Assembly (NCBI GenBank): GCA_021234155.1
Contig: JAJEKV010000003.1
Span: forward strand, 15,362,386 to 15,426,385
DNA from: Isoetes taiwanensis
Lineage: Eukaryota > Streptophyta > Lycopodiopsida > Isoetales > Isoetaceae
Direction of reading: 5' to 3'
Length of the DNA stretch: 64,000 nt
Positions within the stretch are counted from its first letter, which is position 1. Each line of letters starts with the position of its first letter. Under the pieces are notes generated by a model that was not told where the DNA came from, made no database searches, and saw only the letters and a program-made list of their open reading frames with translations. Of this stretch, positions 1 to 9,817 are shown in pieces. Made by a program: the position numbers and the translations under genes.

Positions 1-1007
1 TGATCCTCCAACCTTCCATCATGTGAACACCGTAATTCTAGCTGCTGAGTACAAATGTGAGCCATAATAGAACCAAATTCAGGAAGGGTAGCATGAAGAT
101 CAACCCAAGGAAACTTAGAAATCTGTTCCTCTTTAATATGAAATTGCTTATGATCCATTGAAAAGGATGCTAATTTTAATTCTTCTGAAGCACTTTGCAA
201 TGTAAACTTGTGGTCATTTTCAAAACATGCAGCTCGTATATACCCTAGAGGTACATCAGCAGCTGTGTCCATGATAAGATCAGAAAGTATACCTTGTTCG
301 GAAAAATCAGCACTCCATTCACATGAGACTACCATGTGCTCGTCTTCTATGTCATTGCAAATATCCTGAATCAGATCACCCTGCAGAGCAGGTACAGGAG
401 CAATATACAGCAGTGAAGACTCCGAGAACATCTCTGTTACAGCATAATCTGCTATGTCGAATGAGGTTTGGATCATAGAAGATGGACTAATATCGTGAGC
501 ATCATCTTCATTAGACATAGTATGCTCTTGTTTGATCCGTGCAGCTTGCCCTTCTCCAAGGTTTTCCACAATTTTATAATCATCATCATGGCGAAATGTA
601 TCAGGAACTGTGTCAGCTATCATGGCTGCCATAACTGCAACCTCATCCCTAGCATCACCAAGTGGAAGGGAATAATTATCATGACGTAAGTCTTGGTCAT
701 GGCTCTGTCCAAATTGAAACCTTAGATAATCCCACAACTCCTTGGCAGTAAGGAATGATCTTTGCAAAACCCCTGATTGTAGAGTAGCATCAATGGTCAA
801 CATTATAGATCTGTAAACTGCGTCTTCTTCATCAAGAGTAGCTAAAAGATTATTTCCTCCGACAACATGCCACATGCCTTGGGATATCAATGACCAGGTC
901 ATTTGATATCTCCATTCTTCGTAGTTATGAATGGTTAAAATTTTACCTTTCAGAGGAGCTATAATCTGATAAAGCTGCCTAGCAGACTCAGAAGTAAAAT
1001 AGACCAT
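1..1007 (-). CDS. Copia gag-like protein, C-terminus off the window edge
   Basis: I translated an uninterrupted frame of about 335 codons from ATG at 1007 to the window edge. The N-terminal third has the plant copia gag pattern: a basic/hydrophobic start, then NYEEWRYQMTWSL, GMWHVV, and TAKELWDYLRFQFGQ, as in the UBN2/DUF4219-type gag domain. After that the protein becomes acidic (HDDDY, MSNEDDAHD, CNDIEDEHM), and no CCHC zinc knuckle appears within the visible part. Family knowledge: copia Gag forms the cytoplasmic virus-like particle. The frame is undamaged for 1 kb, so this copy may be young. It could also be a gag-pol polyprotein; the rest is outside the window. Confidence 0.75.
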   Translation of the reverse strand, partial: MVYFTSESARQLYQIIAPLKGKILTIHNYEEWRYQMTWSLISQGMWHVVGGNNLLATLDEEDAVYRSIMLTIDATLQSGVLQRSFLTAKELWDYLRFQFGQSHDQDLRHDNYSLPLGDARDEVAVMAAMIADTVPDTFRHDDDYKIVENLGEGQAARIKQEHTMSNEDDAHDISPSSMIQTSFDIADYAVTEMFSESSLLYIAPVPALQGDLIQDICNDIEDEHMVVSCEWSADFSEQGILSDLIMDTAADVPLGYIRAACFENDHKFTLQSASEELKLASFSMDHKQFHIKEEQISKFPWVDLHATLPEFGSIMAHICTQQLELRCSHDGRLED

Positions 1008-1811
1008 GATTAGATTCTCTAGCAACACAGTTATATCACATCTACAATAGCACAAGTCTGACAAGACTGAAGCGTAGCAAGAAGGAAGAAATCTCACACA
1101 AATCTTGCTGATCGGGGATTTGAAGATTTCGAGGAGCCAATTCCAGATCCAAAGCCAGTCTATATCCGGATTGCCACTCAATCTGAAGAGATTCTGCACT
1201 CAACGGCAGCTCCTTATCCAGCAGTGTTCAAATCCGGTTCCCCTCTGCCGTAACTCCAAATGACTAAACTCATGCAAGATCTCGACATGTAATCTAGACT
1301 TTATCCGTTTCCCAACGTATCACTGTCCTTTTTAGGTTTTTATTTACCCGATCAACAAAAATAGAATGCACCTTTTGCTTGTATTCCAAATAAGCCACGA
1401 ACCAAAATAGCCATGCAATATATCTCCGACTTTACAAATTCCGCACAAATCCGAGTGCAAAATATCTTTGCACGAGTCTTTCAAACGATTCAGATGCTCG
1501 CCCAAACTACACAACTGAATCTCTTCTCCTTCACATCAGATCCGACCCTTGCTTGCAAATCGTAGCAAGAAGTAGACCTAACCGGACGAAGAATCTTGCA
1601 AGATTAGCGCAATCTTTGCAGAGATTTCTCGAGCTTTCTAGAACTCGAGCTTTCATTCTAGACCCGTTCTAGACCCGCAGCACGTTCTAGACCCGTTCTA
1701 GACTAACTCTTGCACAAGGCAAGAAAAATGATGCCAGTTCCTCTGATCAGACCCGATACTACGTTCTGATCCCACCTGCTATACTCCGGCACTCATCTCA
1801 TCCTGCATTCT
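1008..1811 (-). other. Copia D untranslated leader
   Basis: About 0.8 kb lies between PBS and gag start with no long open frame. It contains a short degenerate repeat of TTCTAGACCCG (about 1625-1705). Confidence 0.6.
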
Positions 1812-1824
1812 GGCTCTGATACCA

Positions 1825-2005
1825 TGAAGAAACCCTGTAAGCATGTATGCTAGAATGAAAGAGATACACGATATAGCTAGGCTATGAGTAAACTGGATGA
1901 AGAACTATAAAGCATGACTATGGCTTTATAGAAGAGCCATGTCAGCAACATATGTGACATGCCTAGTCATCTAAGAGTAGTGACATGTCACGTCATTCTG
2001 TAACA
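1825..2005 (-). repeat. 5' LTR of copia D
   Basis: The plus strand runs from TGAAGAAACC to TCTGTAACA, so the LTR has TG...CA ends. The PBS follows directly at its inner edge. It is related to, but clearly diverged from, the copia B LTRs at 3534-9740 and 14499-14700. Confidence 0.8.
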
Positions 2006-2350
2006 TGGAAGATAATGCTGCCACACCAGAAATTGCATTAGCCTCTCTTTGTGCTGAAGAGGAGGATTGAGAGGCATTAGAATTAGAATCTGCAACAATC
2101 TCTTAAAATCTGAGCAGTGATTCCTGTAGTGACCTTATTCCTGTAGTGACCTTTCTGCCCAGCAATACCAACAAGTCACTTGGGTGTCCTTTGATCTGTC
2201 ATTTTTCCTTTGTTTTCCTATGTTTTTACTGAGTCATCGCCAGCTTCAGTTGAGCAAGCTGAATCTCTGCCTTTTTCAACTTCGGATTACATTTGAGCCA
2301 CGACATTGTGAACTTCATTAGATGTCCATTTGCAGTTCCTTGCAGTCTTA
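2006..2350 (-). pseudogene. Copia gag zinc-knuckle remnant
   Basis: On the minus strand a CCHC knuckle is recognisable: CWYC, then GQKGHYRN, then HCSDFKRLLQ, followed by a Ser/Ala-rich linker. One extra T shifts the frame inside the knuckle, and a short tandem duplication of GGTCACTACAGGAAT disrupts it again. Copia D was inserted next to or within this older copy. No LTR or pol of it is seen. Confidence 0.55.
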
Positions 2351-3002
2351 ACTGATTAATAATTGTTTGATACCTTTAACCACCAAATGTTATGCCTCCT
2401 GCACTGATTGAATCTGAACCTTTAATTGGGAAAAATAATCTTGAATTCTAGAACAAATTATTTAAAGTAAGATTTGCGATTTTATCTTTAATGAGTAACA
2501 AAAGAACATCATCGAACAAAATCAGAAATCAAATGGTCCAAATGGACAAATCTGCACAAAACCAGTGTTTTGGCACAAAATAAATCCCAAATTGACAAAA
2601 TAAATTGGTCCAAATTGATTAAATCAGCAGCAATGGTACCGGTAAAGGCGTTCAAATATCAGGCAGTTGTGCCATATCTCACATATCTCCTTAGACTCTA
2701 ATTCATTTAATCTAGTCATTGTTAGGCCTTGTGCCATATCTCACATATCTCCTTAGGCTCTGATTCATTTAATCTAGTCATTGCTAGGCCTTGTACACGC
2801 CACATAGGATTATAAGTTATTATGCCAATGTCATGCAACCGTGTTTTGGTCTCTCATGCTTCCTTTTGGACTTTTATAAGTCCACAAACAAAGGCAATGA
2901 ATTTGGAAAGCTCGAACAAATATGATAAAAGTTTTTGAATCGTGTTACTACCTTGTTTCTGTATTCTATGTGTAACGTGTAATCATGACAAATGCTTGAC
3001 AG
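2351..3002. other. Intron sequence upstream of an AFG1 exon
   Basis: AT-rich sequence with no coding frame. It contains the 62-bp tandem duplication annotated separately and ends in a plausible acceptor (TTGACAG) at 3002. Confidence 0.5.
2667..2790. repeat. 62-bp tandem duplication (2 units)
   Basis: Units 2667-2728 and 2729-2790 start TTGTGCCATATCTCACATAT and end TAGGCC. They differ at three positions by eye. Probably a local intron duplication. Confidence 0.85.
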
Positions 3003-3130
3003 GCAAGAAGATTCATTACACTCATTGATGAGTTGTATAACCATCAGTGCCAGCTGATATGTACAGCAGAAGCACCACCGGATGAGCTTTTTTTGGGAAC
3101 GGATGAGGGTCCCCTACTTGATTTTGAAAG
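3003..3130 (+). CDS. AFG1L: AFG1/LACE1-like AAA ATPase, internal exon (gene spans 3003-29169)
   Basis: This is the first of three exons in the window of an AFG1-like ATPase, a mitochondrial inner-membrane AAA protein involved in turnover of respiratory-chain subunits in yeast and animals. The 128-nt exon is preceded by acceptor AG (3001-3002) and followed by donor GT (3131). It encodes the conserved stretch ARRFITLIDELYNHQC and then ELFLGTDEG and LLDFE. It ends in phase 2 (AG|T); the next exon at 27297 completes Ser and continues LQFETE. Joining keeps the frame and the family order (RRFI-LIDELYNH, LF-GT-EG, FETE, FAFRRA). Exons for the Walker A/B motifs must lie left of the window. The 24,166-bp intron between exons is full of nested transposons, yet both splice sites and the reading frame are intact, so the gene may be functional. 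Confidence 0.9.
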
Positions 3131-3379
3131 GTACATAACACCTCTTGGAAATTTTGGTGAATTTGAAGTTGATCATTTGTGTCATGCTACAAAGTAATGT
3201 CTCTCCAACGAACATTATGTTTCTAAATGGCTTTTAACATGAACATTGGATTATGCCAAAGGGCTTGTGACATGCCAGAAGTTATTTGGCATAATCTGAA
3301 GAATATTTTGGGTTTTAGTGTTCATTGCACGATAGGTTTACACCATGGCTTCTTGTATCCCCTTCTATAAGGATCAGAC
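3131..3379 (+). other. Start of the giant AFG1 intron and 5' border of copia C
   Basis: It begins with donor GTACAT. No coding frame is seen until copia C gag-like sequence appears around 3380. No 5' LTR of copia C is found, so C is 5'-truncated somewhere near 3300-3380. Confidence 0.5.
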
Positions 3380-3533
3380 TCAGACCGTTATCTAGTTTCA
3401 AAGAAGCAATGGAAAGAGTTGGAGAACTCTTATGCCTACATAGGTCTCTCAACTCAGCTTGTCATCAAGAAAAAGATTGAGAGCACTTTGCGGACTTCTT
3501 CTTTAAATATGACTAAATATTTGGAGAAAATGG
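3380..3533 (+). pseudogene. Copia C gag, N-terminal fragment
   Basis: The frame gives KKQWKELENSYAYIGLSTQL and ends TKYLEKM, similar to copia gag helices. It is interrupted by copia B and continues at 14706 in the same sense. Confidence 0.7.
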
Positions 3534-3634
3534 TAAAGATATGACTGAATATGAATAGGATGAAGACTCTGCAAGGATAGAATGAGATAGACGATCTAGC
3601 TGGTCTAGTGAGTGAACTCTGAATGAAAAACAAT
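3534..3634 (-). repeat. Copia B 3' LTR, outer part
   Basis: It matches 14499-14599 with two differences by eye (both G/A). It ends at ACAAT; the remainder of the LTR resumes with ACAAT at 9635. Confidence 0.93.
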
Positions 3635-4011
3635 TGTTATGGTTCACATCATTGAACCATACCTTTTATATCTTCTATAAAGAATACCAAACTTCTTCAA
3701 ACAAATCATAATCTCATAACGTGTAAGCCATCCAGGTTTGCTGCACAATCCACAGAATAAACCGTTAGTAATGACAAAATGATCTAAGTATGAAATAAGT
3801 CGACAAATAAGCACAGGTCCAATAAACATAGCATACGAGTTACACCAATAACTCAGATTGATCAAGCTCTTAGTTCACCAAAACTAGAGCTAGATTTAGA
3901 TTCATTAACCAAGACTTTGGTAGTTCACCGCCCAACCGGGTCACTCGTTGTTAAGAAGTGGCAGAATTATGGCAAGGCGGCGGTCTATCAAAACATGATT
4001 GTGGTCACATG
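3635..4011. other. Unidentified sequence left of copia A
   Basis: I see no coding frame of substance, no LTR pair and no RNA gene. A short open frame at 3644-3865 has no recognisable similarity. Confidence 0.4.
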
Positions 4012-4016
4012 GTAAG

Positions 4017-4300
4017 TGTTAGAATAGTATAATGTGATATGTATTGGACATGTTAAGTCATTGTAACTTAACATTGTAACTTAACATTGTACCCCATGGG
4101 ACATTTTATATTAGCCCATGGGTCCCCATTCTTTATCTTTTTTTTCTTATTTGCCACCCAACATGAGGACGTGGCACATATATATGTACATCTCATGAGT
4201 TAGGGTAATATATAAGTTTCTTGCTCCTCCTTTGTTACTTGGTGTGTCTCCTCTTCTCTCCATTGTGTTTTGCTGTTCAGATCATCTTCTCCACTCAACA
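4017..4300 (+). repeat. Copia A 5' LTR (284 bp)
   Basis: TG...CA ends, with PBS two bases downstream. The 13-bp internal duplication near 4071-4096 explains the length difference from the 3' LTR. Confidence 0.96.
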
Positions 4301-4605
4301 TTTGGTATCAGAGCGGTGTTCCATCCTTGGGTGCTTCATTCTGTGTAGGAGAGGACGTATTTTGAGAAGATTTTTCTGCCTTGTGAAAAACAGAGCAGAT
4401 TTTAACCCTAACTTGTGTTTGAGCCTAGAGAGAAGCATCCCCCTGTTATGGAGAGTTATGGAGAGTTGCATGCAGCGTTAACCAAGCTAAAAGCAGCCCT
4501 TGAGTGCAAAATCTGAAAGATTTCTTGCAGCAGCCTGCATATTGCCTTGCATGTTGAAGATAGGGTAGGGGTTTGCAGATTTGTGGCTTTGATTAGAAGA
4601 GGCTT

Positions 4606-5510
4606 GTGTTTTTCACAATGGACAGCCTGGAAAAGGTGTTCATGAATGAAAAGTTCTTGCTTAAATGCAAGAACTACTCTATTTGGAAGGAGAAGATGAC
4701 TTTGGCACTTGATCTTGCTGGAGTTTGGGATGTAGTAGCTGGTGAAGACCAAAATGAAGATGACAAATGGGAAGAGTTAAACAAAAAGGCCCTGCCGCAC
4801 ATCAAACTTGCAGTAGATGATTCCATGCAAAGGCACATACTTGGAGTGAAAAGTGCTAGCAAAGCTTGGCGCAAATTTCAGCAAATCTATGAGACGAAGA
4901 ATCATACAAGAAAGCAGCTGTTAAGAAATCAGCTTAACAGTCTAAAGTTAAGAGAATGTAAAGATGTGAGCGACTTCATTGCGAAGATCACAGAAATCGC
5001 CGCACAATTGGCTTCTATCGGAGTTGAAGTTGAAGAGGATGAGCTATTAAATGCCATATATCGGGGAGCACCTGAATATGAGCACTTTCTTGATGCTTTT
5101 CAAGCACGAGAGAATGAGCCTAGCTTCGAAGAGCTTGCAACAGCCCTACAAGAGAAAGTTTTGAGATCACAAACCTTGGAACAAACGGAGCAGGTTAATT
5201 TCAGCCAATCAAGAAGAAATTTCAGACAATCAAGAAATAGGGGGAGTAGGGGTCGAGGAAATTGGAGAAATTTCCGACACCAAGACGAAGGTACTGCCAA
5301 AAATGGAGGAGTGGCTCAACTAGGAGAGGCTCAACGAGGAAAAGACCATGAAAGAGGCCGTACAAATAGAGGTAGAGGGAGAGGCGAACGTTGGAGTTCA
5401 TACTCCAACAAAAATATCAATGTTATTGTTGTGATGAAGTTGTCCATGTAGTGAATGATTGCCCTCTAAAGAAGAGTATATTGAAGATGAAACTTAAAAA
5501 GGAGTCGCAT
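4606..5510 (+). pseudogene. Copia A gag
   Basis: The frame runs from an in-frame start upstream of ATG 4618 to 5451. It carries the copia gag (UBN2) pattern: KNYSIWKEKMTLAL, VWDVV, ASKAWRKFQQIYETKNHTRK, LNSLKLRECKDVSDFIAKI, then an Arg/Gly-rich tail (SRGRGNWRNFR). The CCHC knuckle (CYCC, DEVV, H, VVND, C) is read only in a shifted frame from about 5415, so a frameshift separates the RNA-binding knuckle from the capsid part. Family role: virus-like particle protein. Inactive as it stands. Confidence 0.85.
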
Positions 5511-5576
5511 TAACTTGAAGAAGGGTCGCCGTCAAGCTCAAGGGAGCAAACCTCCACGGCTGCGCAAGATTTTGCA

Positions 5577-7124
5577 ATGTTCGTAGATGAAGTTGATCAT
5601 GTAAGGTACAAGTCGGATAGGTGTGTTGCTTGTTTGGATAGTGGCTGCTCAACTCATGCAACAGGTGATGAATCCCTTTTCTCAAAATTCACAAAGTATG
5701 ATGGAGATAAAATCCTTTTAGGAGATATTCCTCACTAGCAATAGAAGGGAATGGAAATGTAAGAGTGAAATGAGAAGGAGACGCTATTGTGACATTTCAA
5801 AATGTCAAACTTGTACCTGATTTAAAGAGGAATCTGCTTTCTGTTGCTTGCATCACTCGTAAGGGTTTCAAAGTTTTCTTTGATGAAGATGAAGCAATAA
5901 TTTTTCAGCCAAGTGAAGAAGTCATGAAGATGATAAGAAATATGAAGGTGATTGCTCGTGCAAGAAGAGAAGGCAATTTATATAAAATGGAGATTGTCCC
6001 TGCCCAAAATCAGGCCAATATAGTAGCAGGTAGCAGCAGCCAATCAGAGATTTGGCACAAACGGTATGGCCATATTAGCTATCGAAGTTTGCGTACGTTG
6101 TTCCAGCAAGGAAACGTGCATAGTTTACCTCAAATCCATGATGAAAAGCAGGTTTGTGAGCCTTGTGTCCTTGGAAAACAGCATCCGTTCCCTCAAGAAT
6201 CTGAATTTAGAGCGCAAAAACCATTGGAATTAGTGCATGCTGACCTTTGCGGCTTTATGCCAACAAAATCCATTGGTGGATCCTTATATTTCTTCTTGTT
6301 AGTGGATGATTACTCAAGACGAATGTGGGTTTATTTTCTGAAAACAAAATCAGAGGCCTTTTATCATTTCAAAGTCTTCAAGGAAGAAGTGGAATCTGAA
6401 ACATGGCAGAAAATACTCACGTTAAGGATTGATAATGGAGGAGAATTTTTGTCCACAAAGTTTGAACAATTTTGTGAAGACAATGGGATCAAAAGACAAT
6501 TGACAACGCCACGCTCTCCACAACAAAACGGAGTAGTAGAAGGCGCAATAGGACAATTTGCGAAATGGCAAATTGCCGCATCATTTTTGGGCTGAAGCAG
6601 TACTCACTGCAGTGTATTTGCTGAATAGAGCAGGGACGAGAGTTTTAGATGGAAAGACTCCACATGAGGTTTATTACAAAAGAAAGCCAGGTGTGAATCA
6701 TTTGCGTGTATTTGGATGTAAAGCTTATGCGCATGTTTTTAAGGAGGATGGCAGGAAGAAATTTGATGACAAAGCAAGAGTTTGTACCATGCTTGGCTAT
6801 AGTTTGAGGGCTAAAGCTTACAGATTATGGGATCCTGCTAAGCAGAAAATAATTGTCTCGCGTGACGTGACATTTGATGAGAATACTGCAGGTCCAATAT
6901 CACTCACTGATCAGCAAGAGCAAGAGGAGGAAATATTTGAATTTCCACTTAAATGGCAGCAAAATGAAGCATCAGATCAAAACAGGCCTGTTACGCCTCA
7001 ATGTCAACCAAGAGTTTGGCCTGATAAAGTGCTTACCTATGAAAGAAGAGCAGGTAAAGAAGTAGCAAAAGAAGATATTGGTGAAAAGCCAACAGCAAAG
7101 TCTGATACAACTCAACTCAGCTGA
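5577..7124 (+). pseudogene. Copia A protease and integrase
   Basis: Protease signature CLDSGCSTHATGD is at about 5630-5670. GAG-pre-integrase and the zinc-binding HHCC region follow (HKRYGHISYRSL, CEPCVLGKQ). The integrase core shows HADLCG, LVDDYSRRMWVYF, LRIDNGGEF and QQNGVVE. The expected residues after the catalytic Glu are missing: the frame shifts at about 6550 and resumes NGKLPHHFWAEAVLTAVYLL, so the core is deleted and broken. The C-terminal region continues to 7124 (HLRVFGCKAYAHV). Several frames are needed, so it is non-functional. Confidence 0.85.
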
Positions 7125-7142
7125 ACGTAAAATCAGCCCCTA

Positions 7143-8545
7143 GTGCCAATGTGGCACCTTGGGCACAAAGACCGTTTACAAGAAGTCAAGGCAATATTGA
7201 CTCCGAAGCAAGTGCAGCAGCTCATCAATGCAATTTTGCCAACATTTATGAACCCATTTCGTTTGAAGATGATAGGCATTTTAAGGAATGGAAGGACGCA
7301 ATGGATGAGGAGTACAAATCCATACTAGTCAACAATACATGGGAATTGGTACCAAGACCAAAGGATAGAAATGTCATTGGATGCAAATGGGTCTATAAGC
7401 TAAAGTATAATGCAGATGGGACTGTTCACAGGCACAAAGCCAGGCTGGTGGCAAAAGGTTTTGCTCAAAGAGAAGGGGAAGATTACTTAGACACCTATGC
7501 TCCGGTAGCCAAAATGGAAACAGTGAGGTTATCCATATCGCTTGCAGCTCAATTTGGATGGAAGTTGTATCAACTTGATGTGAAAAGCGCCTTCTTGAAC
7601 GGAGAGCTCAAGGAGTTGGTCTATTTGGAGCAACCCCCGGATACAAGCATGAAGGTAACGATTTTGTTTGCAAACTGAACAAAGCACTATATAGGCTAAA
7701 ACAGTCATCTCGGGCTTGGTATTCCAAACTTGATAGTTACTTGTTGAGCAAAAACTTTGTAAGGAGCAGTGCAGATTCTAGTCTCTATATTAAGCATGAT
7801 GGTGATGACATTACTTTAATCGTAGTGTATGTAGATGATCTCATTGTCACGGGCGGTTCTCTCAAGTTGATTGAACATGAGATAAAACAATTTGGAGAGT
7901 CCTTTGACATGACAAATCTTGGAGAGTTACACTACTTCTTGGGCATTGAAGTGAAGAAGGCTGCCAATGGAATCTTTATTTGTCAGACACATTGGATTGC
8001 TGCTAAGAGAGTGCTGAGATACATCAAGGGAACACATGATTTTGGTATCTTGTATGAATCAAATAGTCAGCTTGATGTAGTTGGATACACAGACTCTGAT
8101 ATGGCTGGTTGTGTGGACACGAGAAGATCCACAAGTGGTTATGCATTCTCAATTGGAAATGGTGCTGTAACTTGGAAAAGTAAGAGACAAAGCATTGTTG
8201 CAATTAGCACTGCTGAAGCAGAATATAAAGGTTGTAGCATTGCAGCATGTGAATCCGTTTGGATTCAAAAATTCATGGAAGAAATTGGGATCAATGACAG
8301 CAGACCCACTTTCATTTTCACCGATAATATGAGCAGCATGATAATTTGCAAACAATCCTGTTTTTTCATTCTTGAGAACTAAAGCGTATTGAGACCTCCT
8401 ACCATTTTGTGCGAGAAAAAGTTGAGAATGAAGAAATTGATATCCAATCTGCAGGTCGGGAAGATCAGTTAGAGATATTTTCACAAAACCATTGGGAAAA
8501 GCCAAGTTTGAAGATTTCAGGCTGGCTCTTGGCGTGAGGAAAGAG
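7143..8545 (+). pseudogene. Copia A reverse transcriptase and RNase H
   Basis: RT begins WKDAMDEEYKSIL, NTWELVPRP, GCKWVYKLK, HKARLVAKGF and YQLDVKSAFLNG (first catalytic Asp). A frameshift at about 7660 precedes the palm motif VVYVDDLIVTGG (7741-8382 frame). HYFLGIEV is followed directly by WIAAKRVLRYIKGTHDF, so roughly 80-100 residues usually found between them are deleted. RNase H shows YTDSDMAGC, DTRRSTSGYAF and ISTAEAEYKG. The C-terminus KPLGKAKFEDFRLALGV reads in another frame up to about 8545. Confidence 0.87.
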
Positions 8546-8573
8546 GAGTCTGGAATATCACATTAAGGGGGAG

Positions 8574-8844
8574 TGTTAGAATAGTATAATGTGATATGTA
8601 TTGGACATGTTAAGTCGTTGTAACTTAACGTTGTACCCCACGGGACATTTTCTATTAGCCCATGGGTCCCCATTCTTTACCTTTTTTTTCTTATTTGCCA
8701 CTCAACATGAAGACGTGGCACATATATATGTACATCTCATGAGTTAGGGTAATATATAAGTTTCTTGCTCCTCCTTTGTTACTTGGTGCGTCTCCTCTTC
8801 TCTCCATTGTGTTTTGCTGTTCAGATCATCTTCTCCACTCAACA
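8574..8844 (+). repeat. Copia A 3' LTR (271 bp)
   Basis: Preceded by AAGGGGGAG and followed by GTAAG, the second target-site duplication. Confidence 0.96.
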
Positions 8845-8849
8845 GTAAG

Positions 8850-9265
8850 GAGATATTCTAATTAGAGTTAAAGCTAAAGTAGTTTGTATAAAAAGTGGTC
8901 GTCTAATAATAACTATTCATCCCCATAGTTTCTTTTATAGTTACTCTCTTATAGTTACATCTACCGTTACGTCTACTCTTTCCTTTCAAACCAATTTTGG
9001 CTTTAGGTCTTTTTATATTTATGTTTGAACTTTAAACATATTAAACATAAGGATACTATCTTGGCTCAACTATATTTAAACTCTAGAACTTTAACCATTA
9101 AATAATATCTTGGCTCCAAGATATTATTTAACCATAACCATTATAAGGATTCCTTGCCATTTGTTTGCCTTGCTTTGCCCATAATTTTCCATTCTTACAC
9201 ACCCATGCTAGTCCACCAAGACTAACGTCCAAGACCACTCCCCCGAGCTACCATATTCATAAAAA
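8850..9265. other. Unidentified AT-rich sequence between copia A and the TRIM
   Basis: No coding frame. A short inverted repeat (ATATTATTTAACCATAA with ACCATTAAATAATAT) lies near 9095-9140. Nothing else is recognised. Confidence 0.4.
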
Positions 9266-9634
9266 TATTACACACTAGCACCTCTAGTGATAACCAACGC
9301 ACCAAAAGGGCGGATCCTTCAAGGAAATCGTTATCCAATGGGCCCCAACCTTTCCAGGCTTTATCCCATACCCCATAGACCATATCAATTCCTCCTCCTC
9401 CTCGAGATGCTTGCCCTCAAGCATGTGGAACACACCAATGTTGCCACGAGGAATTGAACCTTGGCTCCACCAATGTTGCCACGAGGAATTGAACCTTGGC
9501 TCTGATACCAAATGTTACGCACTAGCACCTCTAGTGATAACCAACGCACCAAAAGGGCGGATCCTTCAAGGAAATCGTTATCCAATGGGCCCTAACCTTT
9601 CTAGGCTTTATCCCATACCCCATAGACCATATCA
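9266..9634 (-). mobile_element. TRIM (miniature LTR retrotransposon, 369 bp)
   Basis: Two 122-bp direct repeats (9266-9387, 9513-9634) flank 125 bp. On the minus strand the 5' LTR is followed after two bases by PBS TGGTATCAGAGCC (9498-9510), and the 3' LTR is preceded by a purine tract (complement of TTCCTCCTCCTCCTC, about 9389-9403). Four differences separate the LTRs, all C/T or G/A. The interior holds a 35-bp tandem duplication (from about 9435 and 9470) that copies part of the PBS. There is no coding capacity. Size and layout fit the TRIM class of plants. Confidence 0.87.
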
Positions 9635-9740
9635 ACAATGAAGCGTGACTATGGCTTTATAGGAGAGCCATGTCAGCAACACCTAGGTGGCATGCCTAGT
9701 CATCTATGAATAGTGACACGTGACATGTGTCTTGCTAACA
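9635..9740 (-). repeat. Copia B 3' LTR, inner part
   Basis: It matches 14595-14700 with two differences. It ends CTTGCTAACA, followed on the plus strand by TCCCCCTA, the complement of the polypurine tract. Confidence 0.93.
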
Positions 9741-9817
9741 TCCCCCTATGACTAGCAGGACTGAACTGAAAAAACAGAAACAGAGAACAAACAAAAAAAC
9801 CTCCTGAGGGAGAGGCT

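Larger units (their letters stand above)
1..2005 (-). mobile_element. Copia element D, 5' part (LTR, PBS, leader, gag); 3' part outside window
   Basis: Read on the minus strand, the order is a 181-bp LTR (1825-2005), a primer-binding site TGGTATCAGAGCC (1812-1824) abutting it, a leader of about 0.8 kb, and a gag-like frame that stays open to base 1. The inner half of the LTR resembles the copia B LTR (shared stretch around GACTATGGCTTTATAG), so the two elements are related. The element lies inside the gag remnant of another copia copy (2006-2350). Only one LTR is in view, so no target-site duplication can be checked; the 5 bases right of the LTR are TGGAA. Confidence 0.85.
4017..8844 (+). mobile_element. 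Copia element A, both LTRs and TSD GTAAG
   Basis: The 5' LTR is 4017-4300 and the 3' LTR 8574-8844, both TGTTAGAATAG...CTCAACA. PBS TGGTATCAGAGC is at 4303-4314, PPT AAGGGGGAG ends at 8573, and target-site duplications GTAAG sit at 4012-4016 and 8845-8849. Gag, protease, integrase, RT and RNase H follow in copia order but with frameshifts and at least two deletions (end of the integrase core; connection between RT and RNase H). LTRs differ at 8 of 271 aligned positions, plus a 13-bp duplication (TAACTTAACATTG) in the 5' LTR. Confidence 0.96.
3635..9634. mobile_element. 6.0-kb block inserted in the copia B LTR (TSD ACAAT)
   Basis: The two halves of the copia B LTR end and restart with ACAAT (3630-3634, 9635-9639). 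The block starts TGTTATGG and ends CATATCA, i.e. TG...CA. It contains 3635-4011 (unidentified, no coding), copia A with its TSDs (4012-8849), 8850-9265 (unidentified, AT-rich) and a TRIM whose right LTR forms the right border. The left border does not match the TRIM LTR, so which element originally made the ACAAT duplication is not resolved. Confidence 0.7.
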
